A stretch of 64,000 nt of DNA, taken from assembly GCF_030063185.1 (NCBI RefSeq), contig NZ_JASISP010000013.1, positions 1 to 64,000 on the forward strand. The letters are read 5' to 3'. The notes beneath the pieces were generated by a model that had not been told where the DNA came from, did no database searches, and was given only the letters and a program-made list of their open reading frames with translations. This document shows, piece by piece, positions 1 through 8,700 of this stretch. Both the position numbers and the translations under genes were made by a program. The first letter of the stretch is position 1; the number at the start of each line of letters is the position of its first letter. Origin of the DNA: Arthrobacter sp. H35-D1. Its GTDB lineage: Bacteria; Actinomycetota; Actinomycetes; Actinomycetales; Micrococcaceae.

Positions 1-43
1 AGAAAGTAGTCAGGTCAGGGCATTGAAAGGTAGCGTTGAGCAT
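1..43 (-). CDS. ISL3-family transposase, N-terminal fragment running off the left edge
   Basis: Reading leftward from the ATG at 43, the conceptual peptide begins MLNATFQCPDLTTF. I recognise this as the typical opening of actinobacterial ISL3-family transposases. Only 14 residues lie inside the window, so intactness cannot be judged. The start codon sits directly beside a long inverted repeat (43-102), as expected near the end of an insertion sequence. The call rests on family recognition of a short peptide. Confidence 0.6.
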   Translation of the reverse strand, partial: MLNATFQCPDLTTF

Positions 44-102
44 GAGGGCCTTGCTGTAGAGAACGAGATCTTAGACAATCTGATTCTCTACCAAGGCCCT
101 CA
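43..102. repeat. Inverted repeat upstream of the ISL3 transposase start
   Basis: The arms 43-63 and 84-102 are complementary apart from a two-base bulge and enclose a 20-base loop. The structure ends exactly at the transposase start codon. It could be part of the IS terminal region, or a hairpin that limits transposase translation from read-through transcripts. Both roles are inference. Confidence 0.6.
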
Positions 103-149
103 CCTCTACCCAATCAACGCTGCACCCGGAATCATCACAGAGCAACCCC

Positions 150-570
150 GACTACACTCTGCATTCTGAAGAGCCCCATTGTGAGCCAGAAGTAATCCAG
201 AAACCCAAACCAGCCAACCGCAAATTTTCCTTCGCCACTGCGGGGCGAAGCCCCTGCGCAACTGACTTGACACTTTCTGGGAGCCTGTCGTGCAATTTGG
301 CCAACTGTTTTCGGATGGGTGTTTTTTCTGCCGGCAAGGCCCCGCGTCGGCGCAGACCAGCAGCAGCTTGGCGCCGTGGAGGGACCCTGCCGGCCGAGTC
401 CCAGCCGTCGTTGACGGCGGCGTTGTGTGTCCTGAAGGGGTTGGCTTTACCCAACTCCGGGTCGGGAAAGTCCGGCACACTGGTGCGCGCCGGACTTCCG
501 ACGGACCGCCAGTTCTTACCGCCATTGGTGAACAGGCCGACGAGTTCCCTTTTCTTCGAGGCGACACTGA
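150..570 (-). pseudogene. Degenerate ISAzo13-like transposase fragment
   Basis: Read leftward from about 545, one frame gives LFTNGGKNWRSVG followed by DFPDPELGKANPF and NAAVNDGW. This resembles the ISAzo13 segment that normally reads roughly '...G..W.P.GEPV....HDFPD..LGKA.PYG.YD...N.GWV'. The next conserved piece, KLLLVCADAG (normally a LLI..D.GGSNG motif), appears further on in a different frame, so the gene is frameshifted and incomplete. No intact product is expected. The 108-residue open frame in this stretch is only a relic. Confidence 0.5.
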
Positions 571-597
571 TGACCGGCTACACCGGCTCTGCTGTTC

Positions 598-957
598 TCA
601 GGCGGCCATCAGGAGAAGAGTATGCGCAGTAGCTACCTGTTCCGCGGCATCGAGGGGAGAGAGCAGCAGATTATACTGGGTGTCCGTCAATTGCTGCGGG
701 CAGGTGATGGCTAGCTCCGCCAAGTGCAGGGCGGCGACCATGTAGTAGGTTCCTGCTACGCCGCCCAGGCTCTCCACGACCTTCGCCCTAATATGGTTAG
801 CGTCAACCAGATGCGCGCGGCTAACCAGCGCGCGCCGTGCGCTCCTGTGTTCGACATGGCGCTGAACTTTGCGGTCCATTGAAGCCAAGGCGTGGAGCTG
901 CTCCGACGTCCAGATGCGGCCGATAACCCGGCCAGAGTGAGGGGTGCTACTTATCAT
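598..957 (-). CDS. Hypothetical protein (119 aa)
   Basis: An intact frame with a good ribosome-binding site: on its strand GGAG stands about eight bases before the ATG at 957. The protein is soluble, alanine- and leucine-rich and probably helical. It has a basic stretch near residues 28-50 (RKVQRHVEHRSARRALVSR), and I see no signal peptide or membrane segment. It is transcribed divergently from the GntR-Cache regulator and shares an AT-rich intergenic region with it, so it may be that regulator's target. I do not recognise the family. Confidence 0.6.
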   Translation of the reverse strand: MISSTPHSGRVIGRIWTSEQLHALASMDRKVQRHVEHRSARRALVSRAHLVDANHIRAKVVESLGGVAGTYYMVAALHLAELAITCPQQLTDTQYNLLLSPLDAAEQVATAHTLLLMAA

Positions 958-1035
958 GACTATCGACTCCTTACATAATGCTTCGAACAGTCAGGGACTC
1001 ATTGCCCGTTCCTTTTGGTACATTTGACACTAGAC

Positions 1036-1073
1036 CTTTAATGTCACATGTCAATAGACATGTAAGATTAAAG
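1036..1073. promoter_or_regulatory. 38-bp interrupted palindrome, candidate operator of the GntR-Cache regulator
   Basis: There are two nested symmetric arm pairs: outer CTTTAAT (1036-1042) with ATTAAAG (1067-1073), and inner ACATGTC (1046-1052) with GACATGT (1057-1063). Both share a centre at 1054.5. The element lies in the only intergenic space between the divergent 598-957 gene and the regulator at 1120. That is the usual place for an autoregulatory GntR operator; binding itself is inferred. Confidence 0.6.
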
Positions 1074-1119
1074 GTTAGTTTCTTAATGTATTATTCACAC
1101 AGATTCAGGAGCGACGTCC

Positions 1120-2559
1120 ATGGCTAGCTGGAGAGAGCAACTCGCGTTTGCACCCTTGGAGACCTTGGAGCGTGGCGAAGAGATCGGGCGCCGGCTTCGT
1201 CATGCGATTGAGCTGGGTGTGCTCGAAGACGGAGCCCAGCTCCCTAGCGAAAGCGATCTGGCGGCAAGGATGTGTGTCTCTACCTTGACGCTGCGTACCG
1301 CCCTTGCGGAGCTCCGTCATCTGGGACTTCTTGAAACACGGCGGGGCAAAGGCGGCGGCAGCTTCGTGCGGGCGAACATCGGAGACATTGCCAAAGCTCA
1401 GCTGGATGCCCTTGCCGCCTACTCCCTTGAAGACCTGCTCGACATCCGGGAGTATCGCGCCTTCCTGGCCGGATCAGCTGCCACGGCAGCGGCGCGCCGA
1501 TCGCAGCAGGTCCCCATCGGGCGCCTCGCTTCGATGGCGGCCAGGATCGAGACGGCAGGCACTCCCTCCGAAATGACGCGAGCGGACAGTCGGTTCCACA
1601 TAGAGCTTGCGGCGACGTCGGGATCCGGCCTTTTCACCCGTCAGGAGATGGCCATGCAGGCTGAAGTGGGGGCATTGGTATGGATCGATAATTCTGGTCA
1701 ACGATGCACGGCGGGGAAAGCCCACACTTTGATCGTGGACGCTATCCGATCCGGGGACGCCATTCGAGCGCGAGCCCTCGCCGAAGACCATGTGCGCCGG
1801 GACATGAACGGCCTCATCGATCTGCGGATGTCCATGGAACCTCCGCCACCGGAGTCGCCGCCTGGGAACGACGACATTGATCGCTTGATTGCAGCCGTCG
1901 AATTGTTCGCTGTGAACCTCGAAGGAAACGTGGCCGCGTCGATCAAGACCGTTGAAGAAGCCGTCCAAGCTGATCTTGACCGCGCAAAAAACGGAAAGCT
2001 AGACGAGTTGACTAACGTCTACGAGGCGGCCCGCCGGAATCTAACGGGGGCCATACCGGCTGTGTATGGGATGGGTTTCGCGGCCGATCCGTCCTACTTC
2101 GGCGAAATGGGCTTCCTCTGGTGCTACATCACCTCGGATCCGGAATCACCGCAGCGGATGGATCTGGATCTGAAGTTCTATGACTACTCAACAGCCCCGT
2201 GGTGGCCCGGGAACGACGTTGATGACGAGGCCCACGCCAGTTACGCTTACGTGGACGCTTTCGGGGCCAACGAGTACGTCGTCACCTTCTCCAAGCGAAT
2301 CATGAAGAAGGGACGGATGGCTGGCGTTGCTGCCGTTGACATCCTCGTTAGAGGCCTCCAAGCTGCATTCGATCCGTTCCTCCGCTCTTTACCGTCAAAC
2401 ACATGCATCGTGGACCAGAACGAAGTCGTTATCGCTACCAACACGGCCAGCCTGGTCGGCGGAATGCTCTCCCAATCCCATCAGATTGAACAGAGAATTG
2501 CTCTCCCCTCGGTCCCGTGGAACCTCTGTATAGGTGTAAGTACAGAAACCAGGGATTGA
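1120..2559 (+). CDS. GntR-family regulator with FCD-like middle and C-terminal Cache-like sensor domain
   Basis: 479 residues. Residues ~15-85 form a GntR winged helix-turn-helix (LPSESDLAARMCVSTLTLRTALAEL, then a wing with GKGGGSFV). Residues ~95-235 are helical and FCD-like (LLDIREYRAFLAG, FHIELAATSG, HTLIVDAIRSGD, AEDHVRRDM). The remaining ~230 residues resemble a dCache/PDC sensor: APWWP near the ligand pocket, then SYAYVDAFGANEYVVTFSKRI and GVAAVDILVRGL. No transmembrane segment is visible, so the Cache part would sense a cytosolic ligand. A typical FCD regulator is about 230 residues, so this one is twice the usual length. The 38-bp palindrome just upstream suggests autoregulation. The ATG at 1120 agrees with the start of the HTH domain. 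Confidence 0.8.
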   Translation: MASWREQLAFAPLETLERGEEIGRRLRHAIELGVLEDGAQLPSESDLAARMCVSTLTLRTALAELRHLGLLETRRGKGGGSFVRANIGDIAKAQLDALAAYSLEDLLDIREYRAFLAGSAATAAARRSQQVPIGRLASMAARIETAGTPSEMTRADSRFHIELAATSGSGLFTRQEMAMQAEVGALVWIDNSGQRCTAGKAHTLIVDAIRSGDAIRARALAEDHVRRDMNGLIDLRMSMEPPPPESPPGNDDIDRLIAAVELFAVNLEGNVAASIKTVEEAVQADLDRAKNGKLDELTNVYEAARRNLTGAIPAVYGMGFAADPSYFGEMGFLWCYITSDPESPQRMDLDLKFYDYSTAPWWPGNDVDDEAHASYAYVDAFGANEYVVTFSKRIMKKGRMAGVAAVDILVRGLQAAFDPFLRSLPSNTCIVDQNEVVIATNTASLVGGMLSQSHQIEQRIALPSVPWNLCIGVSTETRD

Positions 2560-2686
2560 GTTAGGACTGAACAGCGCCAAGAGCTTGTTCCTCGATGAGC
2601 AATTCCTAGGTGTGCGGCGTGGCGTAGGCGTTTTGGGGGTGTTCAGAGTCGGTGTATCTACCCGAACGTCGTACTGGGAGGCTCAC

Positions 2687-3449
2687 GTGGACGTGGGTCT
2701 GGACACTTTTGCCGCAGCATTCCATGTCGCTGCGGATGATTTATTGAAGGCCCTTCCGGAACGGGTTCCGTACCGGCCCCGGGTCGGGATCAGCCCCAAG
2801 GTCTCCGCCGCCGAAGTGATGACGCTGGCGTTGATGCAGGCCCTGCTGGGGTTCATCTCGAAGGCCAGGTGTGCGGCACGCGAAGGAACACTTCCGGGGC
2901 ATGTTCCCTTGTTTGCCGGGCCCATCCGGGTGCACCTTGCGCCTGGGTCGGTTCGGGGAGTGCATGAAAAAAGCTCATCGCCGCCTTTGGGGAGCGCAAT
3001 GACATCTGCTGTGATGATGTGTGGGTGGTTGATTCCACCCCGATCGGTTGGGCTCTGACCGGGGCGAAGGGACGACGAACGTCAAACTTGTTTGGACATC
3101 CCCGCCAACATCGCGGCCATGAACCGGCTCCCAGCTGGCGGGCACCGACAGGTCATGATCGCAGGACAAGAACTACTTCGGCGCCGACTTTGAAGAAACG
3201 ATGGGCCAGGCCGGGATCGAGCTCCTGCGCCCTGCCCGCAAGGGCGAGAGAACCCGGCCAGGGGCCCGATTCTTCAAGCCTTGGCGGCAAATCATCGAGT
3301 CCATCAATGACATCCTCAAGGGCCAACTCGATCTGGAACTACGCAGTGGAAGAACCCCGGCAGGTGTCATCGCCCGCGTCATCCAACGCCTCCTGGCCAT
3401 GACCACCGCGATCAGGCACAACTGCCTGCGGCCGTTGGGCGGTAGATAG
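2687..3449 (+). pseudogene. IS982-family transposase, frameshifted remnant
   Basis: It starts at a GTG preceded by GGGAG. The frame gives VDVGLDTFAAAFHVAADDLL and then VSAAEVMTLALMQALLGF, the IS982 N-terminal region. The catalytic-core piece VWVVDSTPIGWALTGAKG appears in another frame at about 3019. The C-terminal piece (FGADFEETMGQAGIELLRPARKGE, FKPWRQIIESINDILKGQL) is in a third frame up to 3449. At least two frameshifts and apparent deletions make it non-functional. Its 3' end runs into the PadR remnant on the other strand, which suggests the insertion truncated that gene. Confidence 0.8.
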
Positions 3450-3659
3450 TTGGCTGCGGCGAGGCGTCCGGCTGTTCGGTACGGACGGCTTCCACCAGCC
3501 CCTCCGCTGCCATCCTGTGAAGGGCGCTGTAGAGCGATCCAGGCTTCACGTCGTCCCAGCTGTCAGTCTGGTTGCGTAGCGCGTCCTGACGGATTTGGTA
3601 GCCGTGTTTCAGGCCTCCGTCGGCCAATGCACCAGAATGAACAAGCGAACCGGTTTCAT
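3425..3659 (-). pseudogene. PadR-family regulator, frameshifted and 3'-truncated
   Basis: The winged-helix part reads KHGYQIRQDALRN..WDDVKPGSLYSALHRMAAEGLVEA, a clear PadR N-terminal domain. The natural start is the ATG at 3659 (MKPVRLFIL). One base appears to be missing after that peptide, because the following ALADGGLKHGYQ is in the next frame. Downstream the frame ends shortly after IYRPTAAG, where the IS982 remnant begins, so the C-terminal dimerisation helices are lost. A non-functional relic is the likely state. Confidence 0.65.
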
Positions 3660-3663
3660 GCCG

Positions 3664-3681
3664 CTAGTCCAACTCGACTAG
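3664..3681. promoter_or_regulatory. Short inverted repeat upstream of the PadR remnant
   Basis: CTAGTC (3664-3669) and GACTAG (3676-3681) are perfect complements with a six-base spacer, a few bases upstream of the PadR ATG. PadR proteins usually repress their own promoters through such dyads. This is therefore plausibly an abandoned operator. Confidence 0.35.
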
Positions 3682-3761
3682 GTTGATCTGATCGAGTTTG
3701 ATTGGGGCGTCTGCAAGGGCCCTGGTGGACGCTCTGGCTGGGTCGAAGGCTACAGTGGGTC

Positions 3762-3863
3762 GTGTCCACCACCCCAAAGAAACGAACCGTGGAGGTATTG
3801 AGTTTATTGGTCGTCGTGATCGCGATCGAATTGCTGGTGAACCGTCCGTGGGCAGCGCGATGA
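3762..3863 (+). CDS. Possible 33-residue leaderless membrane peptide or gene fragment
   Basis: A TACAGT hexamer (-10-like) ends six bases before a GTG at 3762, an arrangement typical of leaderless transcripts in this group. The frame encodes a basic head (TPKKR) followed by a hydrophobic segment (VLSLLVVVIAIELLV) and stops at 3863. The following sequence has no recognisable continuation. It may be a single-span small protein or the surviving 5' end of a larger deleted gene. Confidence 0.3.
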   Translation: MSTTPKKRTVEVLSLLVVVIAIELLVNRPWAAR

Positions 3864-3959
3864 CTATTGGCGGGAACGCGGCAAAAACCCTGGATACTCG
3901 ATGGCGGGCCCCGATTCTGAATTACCATGGCAGGCAGGGAACCCTGGCCCGGCCAATTT

Positions 3960-4712
3960 TTAGGACTGTCGGTCTTCGAGATGTTGGGTGGTTGCCTGAC
4001 GGGCCAGTTCCACTGCCGTGGCGCTCATCTCGTCCGAGAGTTTCAACACGTCGTACATGCCTTCCACAGCCCGGTCGCCGCTGTGTGCGGTGACGCGGGT
4101 CCCAGCGTCGATTTCATCGACACGAAAATAGATGCCGGTCGGGGCTTTCACGTAGCGGGCGGCATCCTTGTGGCGCCATTCCCCGCCCATCCATTCCCGT
4201 CCGATCTCGACCCGCACATCCTGGCCCACCGTCGTTGCGCTCAGCCCTGGCTGACGGAATGCTCCAGAAAGGGAATCCAGGGCGACTTCGAGAGACAGCC
4301 CGGTGGTCCATTCTTCCTTGTGCCGGAAGCGCTGGGACATGGACCTGAACTGGAGCAGAATCCAGAGCCCAATCATGTTGGGCCACAACGCGGACGTCAC
4401 AAGGGCCTCAGGTGCGGCGGCGAAACCGAAGACGACTGCACCAGCACCGATGAAGGCAATGGCTACCAGTCCAATTCTCCGCCACCGGCCCGGAATCATT
4501 GCCACGGTCTCTGACTTGCCCCGGCCGCTGGCAAGGTAAACGCCCACACCCAAGGTGAATAGCGCCTGGACGCCGTAAAGGAAAATTAGTGGAATCTCGC
4601 TCCAACGGACGTGGCCGGAAGCGAAGATCATGAACACCGACAGGGCCGCCAAGGCCATGATGGCCAGTCCGGCACCGGTCCGGATCTTTTTGTCCCGCGC
4701 CGTAGGCTGCAT
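3960..4712 (-). CDS. Hypothetical membrane protein (250 aa)
   Basis: Four hydrophobic segments are visible in the first half (about residues 13-32, 40-60, 80-101 and 105-122). A soluble C-terminal half follows, containing GREWMGGEWRHKDAARYVKAPTG and a run of acidic and threonine-rich strands. No catalytic motif is recognisable. On its strand a TATA-rich hexamer lies just before the ATG, so translation may be leaderless. Base composition is like the rest of the chromosome, and no partner gene is adjacent. Confidence 0.6.
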   Translation of the reverse strand: MQPTARDKKIRTGAGLAIMALAALSVFMIFASGHVRWSEIPLIFLYGVQALFTLGVGVYLASGRGKSETVAMIPGRWRRIGLVAIAFIGAGAVVFGFAAAPEALVTSALWPNMIGLWILLQFRSMSQRFRHKEEWTTGLSLEVALDSLSGAFRQPGLSATTVGQDVRVEIGREWMGGEWRHKDAARYVKAPTGIYFRVDEIDAGTRVTAHSGDRAVEGMYDVLKLSDEMSATAVELARQATTQHLEDRQS

Positions 4713-4947
4713 GACTATATGTCAGCACGTGACACCGCATTTGTCCACGCACTCCTGAGCCGGTTGTGCGGTGCCGACGACTGCCAGATATTTCATGACT
4801 GCAAGGACCAGGAAACGCTGCCCAAAAGTGGAAGGGCCGAACATGCGCGCCCAGCGGAATTGCAATAGTCAATCGGGAGTCGCACGGGTCATGGCAGCCA
4901 GTTCATGTCCAAGATGAATTGATGATCGCAGGTCCACTTTTGTCGAC

Positions 4948-5454
4948 ATGAGGCTCTGGCTGAGTGAGCATGGTGTTGCCGTTCGTGTTTTCCTCCTTGT
5001 GCTTCTCTTTGCCACTTCACTCACTCTTTTGCTTGCTTGGCGAAATAGCCCAACGTTGGCTGTATTCGAAGCCCTCGTGTGGACAGGGATAGTGGGCCTG
5101 TGGGAATACTTCACTGCACGCAGACGGAGAAGAACAGCACTTAAGCTCCAAGCGCGCGAAGAAGTCTTGGCATATGTCAGGTGCCCGAAATCACGTCTTG
5201 GATCTCTGCTCGGAAGCTGGGACCGGGGTGTCCTCACACGTGGCCCAGGAAAGCTGGAATTTCAACCTGCTGTCAACGACACCTTGGAGCCATCCGGGAG
5301 TGCTTCGACTTTCACCGTTTTACACGCGCCTCCTGAGATGCGGATACTCAGTGGGCATGATTCCAAGTACATCGGAGAGTTTGGTTTTCACACAATATTA
5401 GTCACCACCGAACGAGAATCAATCGAAATTGCCGCAAGTCCGGCATCTCTTTAG
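4948..5454 (+). CDS. Hypothetical membrane protein (168 aa)
   Basis: Two N-terminal transmembrane helices (about residues 12-31 and 37-55) are followed by a strongly basic cytosolic stretch (ARRRRRTALK) and a ~100-residue soluble tail that looks beta-rich. I do not recognise the family. It is monocistronic, with the 3960-4712 gene divergent on one side and the GH101 terminator on the other. The ribosome-binding site is poor, so the exact start is uncertain. Confidence 0.5.
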   Translation: MRLWLSEHGVAVRVFLLVLLFATSLTLLLAWRNSPTLAVFEALVWTGIVGLWEYFTARRRRRTALKLQAREEVLAYVRCPKSRLGSLLGSWDRGVLTRGPGKLEFQPAVNDTLEPSGSASTFTVLHAPPEMRILSGHDSKYIGEFGFHTILVTTERESIEIAASPASL

Positions 5455-5636
5455 AAGTTCTTGGATGCCGTTCTCCCGCTACGTGAGCCTGACGGGTCGG
5501 CGTGGACCGAGCCACGGGAGGACATGCTGCAGCGCCAAAAATAAACACCGGCGTCAAGCATCGCGGCAGGCCAGGGTGTTCCTTTGGTGGCAGCCGGAGT
5601 GGCTCGCCATAGGAGCTGCCGAGCAGTCATGGAAAC

Positions 5637-5682
5637 GGCGAGGGCGTTGGGCTTGAATTTCTTCAAGCCCAACGCCCTCGCC
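5637..5682 (-). terminator. Strong hairpin terminator of the GH101 gene
   Basis: Perfect 21-bp arms (5637-5657 and 5662-5682) enclose a four-base loop, 30 bases beyond the GH101 stop codon. No long T run follows, so termination may also work from the other side for the 4948-5454 gene. Confidence 0.75.
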
Positions 5683-5712
5683 GTCGGTGCAGGCCCTTGG
5701 GGGCGTTGCGGC

Positions 5713-8700
5713 CTATCCGTGGTTGCGGCGGCGGCGGACCAGGATGGTGGCCGCTCCGCCAAGCAGTGCAAGGAAGGCGATGCCCAGGATCGGCAGGACG
5801 CCGTTGGCGCCGGTGTGGGGGAGTTCTCCCGCTCCGGCGGATGCGCCATTGCCTGCACCGTTGCCTGCACCATTGCCGGCGCCGGCGGTGTTGCCCGGTG
5901 CCGTGGTGCTCGGCGTGGTGGTTGCAGGCGGGGTTGCACCCGGTGTCTTGTCCGGGGTTTCGCCCGAGCCGTCACCGGAGCCGTCACCGGAGCCGTCACC
6001 GGGGTCTGTGGTGTCGGTCGGCAGAACGGCCACGGCCAGTGAACCTGTCGCATCCAAGCTGTTGGTGTCGGTACCGAACACCACAATCCGGTGCTCACCT
6101 GCAGCGGTGCCGGCCGGGATGGTTGTTTCCAGCGTTGCAACACCGGCATCGTTGGCTGTGGCGGTGCCCAGCTCAACGGGTGCCGAATGCAGCTCGGCGC
6201 GCAAGGAGCTGCCTGGCTCGAGGCCCGGCACCGTGATGGTGACCAAGTCACCAGCCATCAGCGTGGTTGCCGGCACGTTCAGTGCCGGAACCAGTGTTGC
6301 AGCTGCCGGAGGTTCGACGTCGTCGGCTGCCGTGACCACAATGGCCAGGGTTCCCGTCGCTGCCAAGCCGTTGGCGCCCAAGCCGGATGCGGTCAGGGTG
6401 GCGTTGCCCGTTGCGGTGCCTTCCGGCACCGTCACGGTGAAGCTTGCCACGCCGTCGTCATTGGCTGTTGCCTTGCCCAGTTCCTTCTCACCGAGGGCGA
6501 GTGCGCCCTCTTCGCCAGCCTGGAAGCCGGCAACGGAGATGGTGGCCTCCGTGCCGATCTGCAGTTCACCGGGAGCCGTGATGGCAAGTTCCTGCGGAAC
6601 TTCCGCTGCCGTCACTGCAAGGTTCGCGGTGCCGGTGGCGGACTGGCCGTTCTTGTCGGTGCCCGTCACGGTCAGCGTGGCTGCCCCGAGCGTTGCATCG
6701 GCCGGAATTGCCAGGGTGAACGTGGCAATGCCTGCGTCGTTGGCCACAGCCTTGATGGCTGCACCTTCGCCGAACGTCAAGCTGGCTTCGGAACCGGCCA
6801 AGAGATCGGCAACTGTGACCTGGTGCGTGGAGCCCTGCACAACGGCATTGCCGCCTGCAACCGCGGGTTCCAGCGTCAAGGCCGGAACCACGTCGCCGCA
6901 GCTGAACTTGGCATCGGCCCAGTCGGCCCATTCGTCGCCGGTGGTGCCGGCGGCCACCACCTTTGCCACGTTGAGGTCAAGATAGTTGACCCCGGTGACG
7001 TCGACGGTGAAGGAGTAGCCCTCATCGTCAACTGTCAGCTGCGGTGACTCTGCCAGCTCGGTGCCGTCCCCCACCACGGAGAAGACAACGTTGCCGCGGT
7101 GGTCCTTGGTCAGCTTCGCGTCGTCGATGCCGGCCACTGCGGTGAACGTGGTGCACTGGGCGCCGAGGTAGAAGCCGACACTTGAATCGGCGTGTACGCC
7201 AAGACCCTTCGGGTACTCCTTGCCGTCGAGGGTGATGGGTGCGCCATCGCCTTCGGCGTCTTCACCATTGTTGGTGTCACGTTCAACCGGTCCCCATTCG
7301 TTGACGGGGGTGCCCACAAAGTCCATGTCACTTGCGTACACGTCCTTGGTGGGCGCGGCGGGCGGTGCGCCAACAATGCTGACGTCCACGGAGCCGGCGG
7401 CTGCCTTGCCATTGCTGTCGGTGCCTGCGACGTTGATGGTCGCAGCACCGAGCGCTGCATCGGCGGCAACTGCGTAGGTGAAGGCTGCAACGCCGTCGTC
7501 GTTGGCTGTTGCCTTGCCCAGCTCGGTGGTGCCGAGCGAGAAGGTTGCCTCGGTGCCGGCCGAAAGATCGCCGACGGTGACGGTGTAGGACTTGCCCTGC
7601 TCAAGCGGCCCGTCGGGGTTGACCACGGGGGCCAAATCCAGTGCCGGGGTGGTGTCGGAGCAGCGGAACATGGCCTCGGCCCAGTCCGACCAGTCGTTGC
7701 CGTTGGAACCGTTGGGGTCAACCACCAGCTCCACGTACTTGGCACCCTTGAGGTCCACATTGATCGGCACGGCTGCCGAAGCGCCTGTGAGCACGCCGGA
7801 GTTGTACAGTTCCTTGCCGTCGCCGAGGACCTTGAAGATGACCGAACCGGCGTTGCCCTGGAAGTCGTCAATGCCGACGACTGCCGTGAACGCGCTGCAC
7901 TGGCTTCCCACAAAGTACTTCACCTTGGAGGCCGCGTGGACGCCCAGGCCCTTTTCGTAGACCTTGCCGTCAAGGGTGATGGGCGGGCCGTCGAGTGCGC
8001 CCGTCTTGCCGTTGGCCATGTCCTTCTCAGCTGGCCCCCAGCCGTTGTCGGGGGTTCCGATCCACTGCATGTCCGAAGCGTAGGTGTCCATGGCCGGCGG
8101 ATTCGGCAGCGTGTAAACGCCCAGTGTGTTCTCGGCGCTGCGGGCCCCGATCGGGTCCACGGTGGTGGTGTAGGTGGACGTGGCCTTGATGTTGTAGTTG
8201 CCGTCGGCGGAGGCCGGTGCCCTTACCTTCCACTTGGTGACAAGCGTTGCACCCGGTGCCATCGAAGCAGCCGTGCTGGGTGTGGTCGCCGTGGCGGTCC
8301 AACCGTCCGGCAGCTCAAGGGTTACCTCGGCGCCGCTGACGGCCGCCGGCTCGTTGGAGACCAGCGTGGTGGTGAATTCATTGTCAGTTCCCTGCTCAAT
8401 GACGTCGGCGGTCTGTGCAATCGAGAGCTGGGCGCAGGCCGGGGTGGACTCGGACTCGCCCAGGTCGCGAATCAGCAAGTTGTCCAAGGACAGGTCTGAT
8501 TTCGTGGTCCCTGTGCGCAGCAGGCCAACATAGCTCTCGCCACACGCTGATGCGGTGAAGTTCTGCACCCAGCGCGTGGTTTCATGCATCTCCGGGAACG
8601 GAGTTGACTGCGTCTGCACGGCACCTCCGGCACCGTCGTAGCCGCCTACCCAAGCGTATTCGTTGGCCTTGGTCGATTGGTAATCGAAGGAAACTTCGTA

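Noticed and set aside
5687-6985. Long open frame on the + strand (432 codons)
   Set aside because: It is a composition shadow of the GH101 repeat region on the other strand, with low-complexity Ala/Ser/Pro sequence and no ribosome-binding site.
7192-8499. Another + strand open frame of 435 codons inside GH101
   Set aside because: Shadow of the GH101 NPCBM and repeat domains; no family motifs.
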